Part shown: in pieces, positions 15,257 through 24,090 of the stretch
Numbering within the stretch: position 1 is the first letter of the stretch
Layout of the letters: the number at the start of each line of letters is the position of its first letter
NCBI GenBank assembly: GCA_040387555.1
Contig: JAZKDO010000005.1
Span: forward strand, 310,001-374,000
Source: UBA4416 sp040387555
GTDB taxonomy: Bacteria > Bacteroidota > Bacteroidia > B-17B0 > Aurantibacillaceae
Length of the DNA stretch: 64,000 nucleotides
Direction of reading: 5' to 3'
Position numbers and translations under genes: made by a program
Notes under the pieces: generated by a model
Seen by the model: only the letters and a program-made list of their open reading frames with translations
What the model was told of the DNA's origin: nothing
Databases searched by the model: none

Positions 15257-16087
15257 TTATTTGCTGGAAATAATTTGTGTTCTGAGCACTGTAATTTTTT
15301 TATCCAATTCGCTTAAAGCCTGAATGGTAAATACCTTGTCGGTTTTATCAGTAAGTATTTTTTTGATATCATGCAAATCAGCAATAATGTTTTGAGATTC
15401 TGCACTAACTTTAGATGATTCCAATAATTCAATAAGGTTATTTAAGGACTCCTGCTGATTAAAAATTTCTTTTATGATTGGCTCACTCTTTGTTTCCTTT
15501 GCTGTTTGACAAGCCACAAATAATCCTTCTATCCAGGCACCGGCAACTAATAAAGAAGAGGTTCCGGGACGTCCATTTTTTCTTAAAGTATTATCCGCAC
15601 TTTTAAAAGCCTGAGTAATGATATTTAAAGTTGAATCACGGTTTGATTGATTAGCAATCATTCGATCGCCCATATTCTCATCAAAGGAATTACTAACACC
15701 AATGCTTTTTGCAATAATACTGACGCATTTGAAAAACAACATAGATTCCTGCGTTTGCTCATAGATACTTGCTACATTTAAATCTGCGCCATAAACACCC
15801 AAATTTAATGCTCTGCTACTCTCTAATGAATATTTGCTTACATCATCAGGATTATTAAGATACTGAACGTTGTATTCAGCGCCTGCCATTTTTGTTAATT
15901 CTAGAATTGTAGCTCTTGAAGGAATGGTATTAAAAACATTTTGGGCAGAAATTTTTTGAGAATCAAGAACTGAAATAGTTTCAACTTCATCAGAGATATC
16001 TATCTCTTCCTGCTTGTTTCCGCCACAGGAAGTCAGTAATAAAAACGCAGCATTAACTAACACAAGTGATTTAAAATTTAAAAGCAT
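15257..16087 (-). CDS. Lipoprotein of unknown function (paralogue of 41122-41973)
   Basis: 276 residues. Signal peptide with lipobox LLTSC and Cys21 followed by GGNKQEE. The mature part is helical: NLGVYGADLNVASIYEQTQE, then a central SADNTLRKNGRPGTSSLLVAGAWIEGLFVACQTAKE and a C-terminal helix. The lipoprotein at 41122-41973 shares the same order of motifs, so the two form a small paralogous family. It sits between the MORN-repeat protein (61 nt upstream) and the carbonic anhydrase (2 nt downstream), all minus strand. Likely anchored at the outer or inner membrane; no catalytic motif seen. Confidence 0.75.
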   Translation of the reverse strand: MLLNFKSLVLVNAAFLLLTSCGGNKQEEIDISDEVETISVLDSQKISAQNVFNTIPSRATILELTKMAGAEYNVQYLNNPDDVSKYSLESSRALNLGVYGADLNVASIYEQTQESMLFFKCVSIIAKSIGVSNSFDENMGDRMIANQSNRDSTLNIITQAFKSADNTLRKNGRPGTSSLLVAGAWIEGLFVACQTAKETKSEPIIKEIFNQQESLNNLIELLESSKVSAESQNIIADLHDIKKILTDKTDKVFTIQALSELDKKITVLRTQIISSK

Positions 16088-16148
16088 AAACTATTATTAT
16101 TTTAGTAAATATACTTTTTTCCTCAAAAGAATCATAGTAAATTTTATG

Positions 16149-17894
16149 TTACTTTTTCACACCATTCTTATAAGTAATTCTACTTATTTCCTTTCCTGTC
16201 TTATCATAGAAGATCCAATCTCCATTGGCGACACTTTGCTTTTTTCCTTTACGGCTTTCACTTATAATTTTATAATTATTCACCGATTGAATTTTATTAT
16301 TTGTGTAATAGCTTACAGATTTGCCAGATAAATGTCCGTCCTTGAAATTTTGAGTTTTCATAATTCCACCATTTTCATAATAGTAAGTCCAGGTACCGTG
16401 CTGTTTACCTTTACTGTAATAACCATCGCTGTCAATAAAATTTCCTTTTTCAAAATAGGTAACCCAGTGTCCATGTTTTATGCCACTTACATAAGACCCT
16501 TTCTCACGATATTTTCCTGTATCAAACCAGTATTCCCATTCGCCTTGTTTTTTACCTTTTTCATTATATACGCCTTTGTAATTTGGTTTTCCGTTGATAT
16601 ACCAACCCTCCCAAAGACCAGAGATTTGTGCCGACTTAAAACTTCCCTGATCTTTTAATTGCCCGGTACTATACCAACTTTGCCATTGACCGTCCTCTTT
16701 CCCTGCTACATAAGGGCCCTCCTGTAATTTATTTCCATTTTCGAACCAGGTTGTCCAGATACCTGTTTTTACATCGTTTTCAAAAGTTCCTGTTTTCCAT
16801 TTTTCTTTTGTTGGATAAAAATATTCCCAGACTCCGTTTTGTTTATCGTTTATAAATATTCCCTCGGATTCTTTATTTCCGTTACTGTAATAATAGGTCC
16901 ATTTTTCATTTCTTAAACCGTCTTTTAAAGTCCCTTCCATTTCTTTCTCACCTTTTTCGGTGAAGAATTTCCATACACCATTTTTTTTGCCATTTACAAA
17001 AGGGCCTTCACTTTTTAATTTGTGATTTTGATAGTACGAAGAATAATATCCGTTCAGCACACCTCTTTCATAATTAGCTTCATAATCCAATTCTCCGTTA
17101 GGATGAAAATAACGCCACAAGCCATTCATGTAGCCGTCTTTATAAGCCCCTTGAGCCTTAATGATCCCTGTATTGTATTGAGCGGTTAAAGTGCCGTTGC
17201 CGTTAGCTATGATAGGCTTACCATTCTCATTCCACATATTATGGATAAGGAAACTAAGCGAATCAACGTATTCTTTTTCGAATTTCTGTTTGCCGTTTTC
17301 GTAATATTCACTGCTTTTTCCGCAAGGTTTGTTTTTACAATAATTTTCTATGGAAGCAGGGTTCCCGTTTTTGTAAAAAGTTTTAACTTCTCCTTCTTTG
17401 CGATCATTCTCAAATTTACCGGAACTCTCCATTTGTCCATTATCAAAATAGTACAACCACTCACCATGTTTTTTTCCTTTTAAAAATGATTCACGGCTTT
17501 TAATGCTTTTATTTTCAAAGTAAGAAGTCCAGATACTATCGGCTAAATTCTGTTTAAAAACAGTTTCCTGGGCTAATTCTCCTGTCTTAAAATAATAATA
17601 ATTATGACCGTTTTTTTTGCCGCGGTTATAATTTTCGGTTGCTTTTAAAACCTTGTTCTCATAATAAAAATACCACGTGCTGTCCTCTTTTCCATTGTAA
17701 AATGAACCTTTTCGCGATATATTTCCATTTTTAAAATATTCAACATGTCTTCCATGAGGCATACCTTTTACAATATTACTTTCAGATTTTATTTTTGTTT
17801 GTTCACTATCGTAATATTCTTTTTTAGGCTGCGCCATGAAAGAAATTGATAGGAACATGAAAGAAATCAGGAATAGTTTAAAATGCATCATCAT
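16149..17894 (-). CDS. Secreted protein of about 20 MORN_2-type repeats
   Basis: 581 residues: a signal peptide (FKLFLISFMFLSISFMAQ), then roughly twenty copies of a 22-28-residue repeat of the form G-x-x-x-G-x-W-x-x-Y-[YF]-x-x-G-x-[LKI]-x-x-x-G-x-[YF] (MORN variant, PF07661, as in YwqK-like proteins). The repeats build an extended beta-sheet ribbon; in Bacteroidota such proteins are exported and probably bind other surface molecules. Cys pairs occur only in the repeat near residue 185. No T9SS sorting domain at the end. Three ATG codons occur in a row at the start. It is first of a three-gene minus-strand unit with the lipoprotein and carbonic anhydrase. Confidence 0.85.
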   Translation of the reverse strand: MMMHFKLFLISFMFLSISFMAQPKKEYYDSEQTKIKSESNIVKGMPHGRHVEYFKNGNISRKGSFYNGKEDSTWYFYYENKVLKATENYNRGKKNGHNYYYFKTGELAQETVFKQNLADSIWTSYFENKSIKSRESFLKGKKHGEWLYYFDNGQMESSGKFENDRKEGEVKTFYKNGNPASIENYCKNKPCGKSSEYYENGKQKFEKEYVDSLSFLIHNMWNENGKPIIANGNGTLTAQYNTGIIKAQGAYKDGYMNGLWRYFHPNGELDYEANYERGVLNGYYSSYYQNHKLKSEGPFVNGKKNGVWKFFTEKGEKEMEGTLKDGLRNEKWTYYYSNGNKESEGIFINDKQNGVWEYFYPTKEKWKTGTFENDVKTGIWTTWFENGNKLQEGPYVAGKEDGQWQSWYSTGQLKDQGSFKSAQISGLWEGWYINGKPNYKGVYNEKGKKQGEWEYWFDTGKYREKGSYVSGIKHGHWVTYFEKGNFIDSDGYYSKGKQHGTWTYYYENGGIMKTQNFKDGHLSGKSVSYYTNNKIQSVNNYKIISESRKGKKQSVANGDWIFYDKTGKEISRITYKNGVKK

Positions 17895-17981
17895 ACCGGT
17901 AAAATTAAAATTATAACGGCTTTTATAAAGGAGGGTACAAGAAAATTGTAAACAATAAGGAGTTTAATAATTTGCACTTAA

Positions 17982-18758
17982 CTACTTCCCTTTAAATTCG
18001 GGTTTTCGTTTTTCTAAAAATGCGTTTACACCTTCTGAGTAATCATATGTTGCTGCAGCTTCCACCTGAATCTGGCCTTCTCGCGCTAATTGTTTATCGT
18101 GAGTGTTAATGACACTTTCATTTAACAGGCGTTTGGTAAGTCCTAATCCTTTAGTGGGCATTGCGGCTAAATTATCAGCAAATGCTAAAACATCAGATAT
18201 AAATGATTCGTCAGCAAATACTTTGTAGATCATTCCCATTTGTAACGCATCGGTTGCGCTCACTTTGTCTCCAGTCATCATCAATGCAGATGCCCTTTGA
18301 AAACCAATTAACCTTGGTAGAAAAAATGTACCACCAGAATCAGGTATCAATCCAATTTTACTGAAAGCCTGGATGAAGGATGCTGAGTTGGTTGCTGTCA
18401 CAATATCACATGCAAGTGCAATATTGGCTCCAGCACCAGCAGCTACGCCATTTACAGCAGCGATTATTGGCTTTTCAATTTTACGTAATCTTAATATAAT
18501 TGGGTTGTAATGCTCTTCCACTATTTTTGAAATACCCGGACCATTCGGGTCAATTGCTTCCGAAAGATCTTGCCCTGCACAAAAGGCTTTTCCTGTTCCG
18601 GTTAAAACAATGGCACGTACCAATTCGTTTGTTTCGGCTTTATCCAAAGCGTCATGCAATTGCATAGCCATTTCGCAGTTAAAACTGTTGAATTTATCAG
18701 CACGATTTAATGTGATGATCATTACATTATTTTTTAGTTCAGAAAGGATGTAGCCCAT
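17982..18758 (-). CDS. paaG: 1,2-epoxyphenylacetyl-CoA isomerase (enoyl-CoA hydratase family), PaaG
   Basis: 258-residue crotonase-fold enzyme that isomerises ring-1,2-epoxyphenylacetyl-CoA to the oxepin. Oxyanion-hole and CoA motifs: GTGKAFCAGQDLSEA and PIIAAVNGVAAGAGANIALACD; the substrate-side GLIPDSGGTFFLPRLIG is typical of PaaG, with the Asp of PDSGG replacing the catalytic Glu of ordinary hydratases. It is in the same direction as paaABCD but separated from paaD by a histidine kinase gene and short gaps (32 and 86 nt). A PaaF-type hydratase is the alternative, but the PDSGG motif argues against it. Confidence 0.88.
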   Translation of the reverse strand: MGYILSELKNNVMIITLNRADKFNSFNCEMAMQLHDALDKAETNELVRAIVLTGTGKAFCAGQDLSEAIDPNGPGISKIVEEHYNPIILRLRKIEKPIIAAVNGVAAGAGANIALACDIVTATNSASFIQAFSKIGLIPDSGGTFFLPRLIGFQRASALMMTGDKVSATDALQMGMIYKVFADESFISDVLAFADNLAAMPTKGLGLTKRLLNESVINTHDKQLAREGQIQVEAAATYDYSEGVNAFLEKRKPEFKGK

Positions 18759-18790
18759 AATTGTTTAATTAATGAGGCTAAAATTGGGAT

Positions 18791-20296
18791 TTATTTATTG
18801 GAAAATGAAATTTTATATGAAGTGCCATTTTCGTTGCTTGTTAAATCGCAACTACCTTCTATCTGATTAATGAGACCATTTAAAATATCCATTCCCATTG
18901 ATGTTTTAGGGATATTGTCTTTGTCAAAACCCTGGCCATTGTCGCTGATGCCTAAAAAGACAAGGCCATCTTTTTCAGAGAGTGTTATTTCAATTCCTCC
19001 TGTTTTTTTGCTCTTAAAAGCATGTTTATAAGAGTTAGTAATAAGTTCATTAACAATCAGCGCCAGAGGAATTGCAGAAGAAATATTGACATGAACCTCT
19101 TCAATTTCTTTGACTATTTTAATATATTCAAAAGATTTATAAGATCCAGTAATATGATCAATAATTTGATCTAAGTAAGCTTTAAAATCAATTTTTGTAT
19201 AGTTCTTTGATTTATAAATCAACTCATGTACTGTGGATATAGAATCAAGTCGGTTTCTTGCTTCAATAAATAATTGTTTATGATAATCATCTTTCGATTT
19301 CTCACTTTGAAGGTTTAATAGACTACCAACAATGGCCAAATTGTTTTTTACACGATGATTGACTTCATTCAATAAAACTGTTTTCTCATTAAGCGATGAT
19401 TCCAGTTCTAGCTTCGCATTTTGTTTATTATAGGTTTCAATGGCGAGTGAAACCATTTGAGCCGCCACTAAACCATATTTTTGTTCCATTAGTGTCCATT
19501 CTCTTGGTGTTCCAACGTTTTCAAAACAAATTACACCAATCATTTCACCCTCCACACGAACAGGAATATCCATGAGAGATTGAATATCATTTGGCTTAAG
19601 GTAGGTTTCATCCATCTCATCCGTTCTGTTTTCTATACTGGTATCAGGAGTAATGATAATTTTTTCTGTTTCAAATAATTTGAAATATTGAGGCATTAAA
19701 ATTCTTGGCAAAGAAGTCTGATGAACTAGTTTGTTTTCCCTTGCATCATAATTTCCGATACACTGAATCTTTGTATGATTTTCATCAAATAGCCATGCAT
19801 TTACGCGCGTAGTTTGCACGGCCCGTGAGGATGCTTCAAGAATTTCATAAATGGCCTCATTAATATGCCCGTCTCTGATCATCCTGGATTTGGAAAGGCC
19901 TTCAATTGTAAGGCTTTTTTTGAGAATATCTTTCCGAACAATATTTTGTTGGGTATTATCTCTTACATAGAATATATAAAGTTCTTCTTTGCTAATCTCA
20001 TCCTCGTGGCAAACAACCCTAAAGGCAATATTGATGTATTTTTTGGTTTTATGTTTAAAGTTTTCTGTGCTGATAAACTCGCCAAACTTTTTAGCCTTTG
20101 CGATAGTGTCTTTAAAGGAAAAATTGGGATCAATAAATAACCCGGAAAAACTTCCATCGGCAATTTCTCCATTTGTAAAACCCAAAAGGCTTTCATTCCC
20201 ATCGGTTTGAAAAAGGATTTCCTGTTTGCTATTTAAAACAAAAATGTGTTCCAGAAAATTATTCAGAACATATTTAGTAAAAGATTGACTAAGCAT
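18791..20296 (-). CDS. Sensor histidine kinase (PAS-GAF-HisKA_2-HATPase)
   Basis: 501 residues, soluble. A PAS-like domain at about 10-120 (LNSKQEILFQTDGNESLLGF), a GAF domain at about 140-288 (ALAIETYN end), then HisKA_2 with phospho-acceptor His314 in EVNHRVKNNLAIVGSLLNLQ and an HATPase_c domain (NELITNSYKHAF; SDNGQGF; GMDILNGLINQIEGS). Same kinase class as 6040-7482. It lies inside the paa gene run, between paaD and paaG on the same strand, and may have a role there, but it has no aromatic-sensor domain and no response regulator neighbour. Confidence 0.87.
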   Translation of the reverse strand: MLSQSFTKYVLNNFLEHIFVLNSKQEILFQTDGNESLLGFTNGEIADGSFSGLFIDPNFSFKDTIAKAKKFGEFISTENFKHKTKKYINIAFRVVCHEDEISKEELYIFYVRDNTQQNIVRKDILKKSLTIEGLSKSRMIRDGHINEAIYEILEASSRAVQTTRVNAWLFDENHTKIQCIGNYDARENKLVHQTSLPRILMPQYFKLFETEKIIITPDTSIENRTDEMDETYLKPNDIQSLMDIPVRVEGEMIGVICFENVGTPREWTLMEQKYGLVAAQMVSLAIETYNKQNAKLELESSLNEKTVLLNEVNHRVKNNLAIVGSLLNLQSEKSKDDYHKQLFIEARNRLDSISTVHELIYKSKNYTKIDFKAYLDQIIDHITGSYKSFEYIKIVKEIEEVHVNISSAIPLALIVNELITNSYKHAFKSKKTGGIEITLSEKDGLVFLGISDNGQGFDKDNIPKTSMGMDILNGLINQIEGSCDLTSNENGTSYKISFSNK

Positions 20297-20382
20297 AAAA
20301 TTATCGTTAAGCTAATATAAAGCTTATTTCGTGATAAATAAATGAATTTTCGTCGAATGAAAATAGGGGATTGATGTAAGTT

Positions 20383-20898
20383 TTAAATGCACTTAAAATA
20401 ATCAAAAGGCTCCAAGCAATCCTGGCATTGATATAATGCTTTGCAGGCTGTACTTCCAAACTGTGAAATTAGCTTAGTATTTTTGGATTTACATCTTGGA
20501 CACGTTATTGATTTTGGTTTTCCGGTAAGCCAGCTTTTATCTTCTGTAGTTTCTTCCGGTGGCGCAATTCCGTATTTCTGTAATTTTTCTTTTGCTTCAA
20601 TAGTTAACCAATCGGTTGTCCAGGCTGGAGAAAAAACCATGTTAATTTTTATAGAAGTAAATCCACTTTCAGATAATTTCTTTCGTACGTCATCCTCAAT
20701 CTGTTTCATGGCCGGACAACCGGAGTAAGTAGGAGTAATCTTTAATTCAATAGTGTTGTCATCAATAATAATAACGTCTCTGATTACCCCTAATTCAACA
20801 ATAGAAATTACAGGAATTTCCGGGTCAGGAATTTCTGAAAGTAGGTAAAGTATATGTTCTTTAGTTTTCAAGTATTTACAAGATAAAAATTGCGGCAA
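20383..20898 (-). CDS. paaD: Phenylacetyl-CoA epoxidase maturation subunit PaaD
   Basis: Up to 171 residues. An N-terminal DUF59/MIP18-like domain with IPDPEIPVISIVELGVIRDV and the conserved Cys61 in YSGCPA, then a C-terminal zinc ribbon with Cys133, Cys136, Cys158 and Cys161. PaaD is thought to help insert or maintain metal in the PaaABC monooxygenase. No ATG start exists: a TGA lies in frame just upstream of TTG 20898. The candidates are TTG 20898 and TTG 20871; the second begins 4 nt after the stop of the small ORF at 20876-20983 and would give a 162-residue product. PaaD normally directly follows paaC; here an esterase and the small ORF intervene. Confidence 0.88.
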   Translation of the reverse strand: MPQFLSCKYLKTKEHILYLLSEIPDPEIPVISIVELGVIRDVIIIDDNTIELKITPTYSGCPAMKQIEDDVRKKLSESGFTSIKINMVFSPAWTTDWLTIEAKEKLQKYGIAPPEETTEDKSWLTGKPKSITCPRCKSKNTKLISQFGSTACKALYQCQDCLEPFDYFKCI

Positions 20899-20983
20899 GA
20901 ATCATGATTACAATAATTACAATATATTGCCAGACATCAACAAAGTAGGGCGATATTTTTTTCCAGGTATCTTTAAAGCTCAT
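20876..20983 (-). CDS. 35-residue membrane micro-protein candidate within the paa operon
   Basis: ATG at 20983 to TAA at 20876. A basic, amphipathic head (MSFKDTWKKISPYFVDV) is followed by one hydrophobic helix (WQYIVIIVIMILAAIFIL) ending at the stop. It starts 12 nt after the esterase gene ends and stops 4 nt before one possible TTG start of paaD, so it may couple paaD translation. Only the layout and single-helix design support it; no family is recognised. Confidence 0.5.
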   Translation of the reverse strand: MSFKDTWKKISPYFVDVWQYIVIIVIMILAAIFIL

Positions 20984-20995
20984 GATTTATTAAAA

Positions 20996-21850
20996 TTATG
21001 TTTTCAAAATACTTATAAACCAATCGGCAATTTTCTCCCATTCTGATGATGGAAGATTGGAAAACAAATTGTGATCGCCACTATATTCCTGATAGCAATT
21101 TGGAATGTTATTGGAATCTAATTTTTGGCGAAGATTTTTCGCATCCTCACAACTAACAATTTCATCACTTACGGCATTGATAATATAAGTAGGTTTACTG
21201 TTTTTATTGCAAAATAAATAAGGACTATTCTTTTCCCATAATTGTTTAGAATTTTTATATTGAGAACCAATATAGTAAGTAATAACTTTATTAATATAGT
21301 TATTTGTGTCGGTGTATTGCGGATTCATTAAATTGGCCAGGCCTGATACACTTGCTACAGCTTTAATATCGTTGTTTTGATAGGCATGTAAAAGGCCTAA
21401 TTGCGCACCACAACTATATCCAATTAAACACACCTTAGTTGAAGAATAATTATAATTTTTAGAATTACTTATTAAATAGGATATTGCATTACTTATATCC
21501 TCATTTATTTGAATATAATTTGTTTCTGAATCCGTGTAGGAATAATTCAAACTTGCTACTGCAAAGTTTTTGTTTATAAATGGTTTTAATATAGCATTTA
21601 CTTGAGATTTATCTCCCTGAGTCCAGCCTCCACCATGTATAAAAATTAATAGTGGCGTATTCAAATTCCTTTTGGTTGGTAGATAAATATCTAATTGATT
21701 CCTCTGTTTCGAACCATATGACAAATCTCTAAACTCTTCAAGCGGTTTTATCTCTTCATCCTTTCTACATGAGAAAAGTATAAAAATAAAAAAGTACGGA
21801 AGTATCGAACTTAATATTTTTGTAAAATTTATGAGATTAAATTTTAACAT
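20996..21850 (-). CDS. Lipoprotein alpha/beta hydrolase (carboxylesterase, BD-FAE-like)
   Basis: 284 residues. Signal peptide with lipobox LFSC (Cys28), then an esterase domain: oxyanion HGGG at 72-75, nucleophile Ser146 in GYSCG, acid Asp229 (SDE) and His260 (GDHNLF). It resembles feruloyl-esterase-like and lipase-type BD-FAE hydrolases that deacylate carbohydrate or aromatic esters outside the cytoplasm. It is inserted between paaC (42 nt upstream) and paaD on the same strand, a place where the paa order is usually unbroken. The coding sequence looks more AT-rich than paaC and paaA, compatible with recent insertion. It might release an aromatic acid from an ester at the cell surface (inference). 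Confidence 0.84.
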   Translation of the reverse strand: MLKFNLINFTKILSSILPYFFIFILFSCRKDEEIKPLEEFRDLSYGSKQRNQLDIYLPTKRNLNTPLLIFIHGGGWTQGDKSQVNAILKPFINKNFAVASLNYSYTDSETNYIQINEDISNAISYLISNSKNYNYSSTKVCLIGYSCGAQLGLLHAYQNNDIKAVASVSGLANLMNPQYTDTNNYINKVITYYIGSQYKNSKQLWEKNSPYLFCNKNSKPTYIINAVSDEIVSCEDAKNLRQKLDSNNIPNCYQEYSGDHNLFSNLPSSEWEKIADWFISILKT

Positions 21851-21892
21851 TCTAAAAAATGAAATTAGACCAAGTGAAATTCATTGGAGAAA

Positions 21893-22651
21893 TTACCACT
21901 TAGCGTCCGGGTACATTCTTGGCAAAGCCTGCATTTCAGCTAAAATAAAAGCTAAATGTTCTGTATGAATTCCTTTACGGCTGCCGGTTTGCATGAACAC
22001 ACTTTCCGGTTTCGTTAAAGTTGACTTTTCTAAAAGTTCATTCATGTGGTTTTCCCATTTTTCTTTCACTTTATTTAAGTCAACAGCAATACCTTCCTTA
22101 ATCAAAATTTCATCCACTTCGTTCATTTCAAATAACTCACCGGTGTACTGCCATAATTCATTGAGCGCTTTTTGAGCGCGGTTGTGGCTCTCTTCTGTAC
22201 CATCACCAAAACGTTCCACCCATGAAGAAGTATGACGTAAATGATACGTCACTTCCTTAATGGATTTTTGAGCAACTCCCGATAACGTTTCATCTTTGCT
22301 TTTTGCCAGTTCTGTATAGAAATAATAATCAAAGCAATCAATTATTGCCTGGCGTACAATTGTTTTGGCGTAATCCCCGTTTGGTAACTCGGTGATTTGC
22401 GCATTATAAAACTGCCTGTCGTTTCTGAAATAAGCAAGGTCATCAGCGGATCTGCTTTTATTTTCAATGGTTGCTGCGTATTCTAATAGAGATTTTGCAG
22501 CACCGGTAATATCAAGGGCAATATTGGTTAAGGCAAGATCCTCTTCCAAAAAAGGTCCGTGACCTGTCCATTCACTGATGCGCTGACTTAAAATTAAATT
22601 GGTATCAGCAATACGTAACGTATATTGAAATAATGCTTCTTGTATGGTCAT
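21893..22651 (-). CDS. paaC: Phenylacetyl-CoA epoxidase structural subunit PaaC
   Basis: 252-residue ferritin-like helical protein of the PaaA/PaaC family: WTGHGPFLEEDLALTNIALD, DDLAYFRND, VTYHLRHTSSWVERFGDGTEES. PaaC keeps the four-helix fold but does not bind the catalytic diiron; it forms the PaaAC core. It is third in paaA-paaB-paaC (82-nt gap after paaB). Length is normal for the family. Confidence 0.95.
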   Translation of the reverse strand: MTIQEALFQYTLRIADTNLILSQRISEWTGHGPFLEEDLALTNIALDITGAAKSLLEYAATIENKSRSADDLAYFRNDRQFYNAQITELPNGDYAKTIVRQAIIDCFDYYFYTELAKSKDETLSGVAQKSIKEVTYHLRHTSSWVERFGDGTEESHNRAQKALNELWQYTGELFEMNEVDEILIKEGIAVDLNKVKEKWENHMNELLEKSTLTKPESVFMQTGSRKGIHTEHLAFILAEMQALPRMYPDAKW

Positions 22652-22733
22652 AATAGCGTTTGGTTGATTAGTACTTAGTGTTTGAAATTTTCAGTCATTA
22701 AAAACTAAAACTTATCACTAAAAACATTAAAGT

Positions 22734-23021
22734 TTACATGTGCCCTATGGCATCCGGAATTTGATAAAAAGTTGGGTGACGATAAACCTTATCATTGGAG
22801 GGTTCAAAAAATGGTCCAATATCCTCTGGGCTACTTGCTACAATCGCGTTGGACGGAACTGCCCAAATCGAAATGCCTTCGCCTCTACGTGTGTAAAGAT
22901 CTCTTGCATTTTGTAAAGCCATTTCCTTATCAAAGGCATGTAAACTTCCGCAGTGCACGAACGGCTGACCTGCTTTTTTCTGTAAAAATATTTCCCAAAC
23001 CGGGCCTTGATTATCTGACAT
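22734..23021 (-). CDS. paaB: Phenylacetyl-CoA epoxidase subunit PaaB
   Basis: 95 residues, full length for PaaB. PVWEIFLQKKAGQPFVHCGSLHAFDKEMALQNARDLYTRRGEG is the family core, followed by SIWAVPSNAI. PaaB bridges PaaAC heterodimers in the epoxidase. It lies between paaA and paaC, with a stem-loop in the leader before it. Confidence 0.95.
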   Translation of the reverse strand: MSDNQGPVWEIFLQKKAGQPFVHCGSLHAFDKEMALQNARDLYTRRGEGISIWAVPSNAIVASSPEDIGPFFEPSNDKVYRHPTFYQIPDAIGHM

Positions 23022-23047
23022 TTTATTCTAGTGTTTAGTTGTTAGTG

Positions 23048-23106
23048 TTTAGTTTTTAATAAAATTAGATAGATCTGAATTATTGGTTCTTTTACTAAAA
23101 ACTAAT
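23048..23106 (-). repeat. Stem-loop in the paaA-paaB spacer, with short A/T repeats
   Basis: Arms 23048-23064 and 23090-23106 are complementary at 15 of 17 positions and could fold in the paaAB mRNA. The spacer also contains a directly repeated AACTAAACACTA (minus strand), and similar ACTAAAAACTAA runs appear in the paaB-paaC gap. It may influence mRNA processing and subunit ratio. Confidence 0.5.
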
Positions 23107-23127
23107 AATCCAAAATTAATAACTGTA

Positions 23128-24069
23128 TTAAGCTGCTTCGTAAACTTCTTTTCTTTTTGTGGCAAACGCCTGCGCTGCTTCCCTTACCCAGGCACCATCG
23201 TTATGCGCTTTATTACGAGCTTCTAAACGCTGTTTATTGCAAGGTCCGTTGCCGCTAATTACGCTCTTAAACTCTACCCAGTTAGGTTCACTATAGTCGT
23301 AACCTTTCTTTGTTTCATTCCATTTTAAGTCTGCATCAGGAACAGTTAATCCTAAATATTCTATTTGGGGTACTGTTTGGTTTACAAATTTTTGTCGTAG
23401 CTGATCATTGGTTTCCCGTTTGATTCTCCATTTAATGGCATTTTCGCTATTAGGAGATTCTGCATCAGGCGGGCCAAACATCATCATGGTTGGATACCAC
23501 CATCTGTTCAACGCATCCTGTGCCATTGCTTTTTGATCAGGGGTACCGAAAGATAAATGCGTCATGATTTCAAAACCCTGACGCTGGTGAAAGCTTTCTT
23601 CTTTACAAATACGCACCATAGCTCTTGCATAGGGTCCGTAAGAGGTGCGTTGTAACATCACCTGGTTCATGATGGCAGCACCATCTACAAGCCATCCAAC
23701 AGCTCCAATATCTGCCCATGTTAAAGTAGGGTAGTTAAAAATAGAAGAATATTTTGCTTTTCCTGTATGTAAATTATTTAATAATTCATCGCGACTAATG
23801 CCTAAGGTTTCTGCTGCAGTGTATAAATAAAGCCCATGGCCGCCCTCGTCCTGTACTTTAGCTAATAGTACCACTTTTGCACGCAAGCTGGGGGCACGAG
23901 TAATCCAGTTACCTTCAGGCAACATTCCCACAATCTCAGAATGTGCATGCTGAGAAATCTGGCGAATTAAATGTTTGCGGTAATTATCTGGCATCCAATC
24001 TTTTGGTTCAACCATTTCATTTTTGGCAAGTTTACCTTCAAACACCTCTTCAAATTTATTTTCTTCCAT
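23128..24069 (-). CDS. paaA: Phenylacetyl-CoA 1,2-epoxidase catalytic subunit PaaA
   Basis: 313-residue diiron oxygenase subunit. Carboxylate-bridged iron ligands: Glu45 (HAHSE), Glu75-x-x-His78 (DEGGH), and Glu158-x-x-His161 (KEESFHQRQGFE). With PaaB, C, D and E it epoxidises the ring of phenylacetyl-CoA. It is the first gene of the minus-strand paa unit with a full consensus promoter. Its start is divergent from paaE, with a 149-nt control region between the two ATGs. Full length. Confidence 0.96.
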   Translation of the reverse strand: MEENKFEEVFEGKLAKNEMVEPKDWMPDNYRKHLIRQISQHAHSEIVGMLPEGNWITRAPSLRAKVVLLAKVQDEGGHGLYLYTAAETLGISRDELLNNLHTGKAKYSSIFNYPTLTWADIGAVGWLVDGAAIMNQVMLQRTSYGPYARAMVRICKEESFHQRQGFEIMTHLSFGTPDQKAMAQDALNRWWYPTMMMFGPPDAESPNSENAIKWRIKRETNDQLRQKFVNQTVPQIEYLGLTVPDADLKWNETKKGYDYSEPNWVEFKSVISGNGPCNKQRLEARNKAHNDGAWVREAAQAFATKRKEVYEAA

Positions 24070-24090
24070 TATCTTAGTTTATGAATATTA

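Noticed and set aside
20876..20898. Frameshift or sequencing error as the cause of the missing paaD ATG
   Set aside because: The micro-ORF and paaD frames are both clean and the spacing is orderly, so I treat it as real; only resequencing or relatives could decide.
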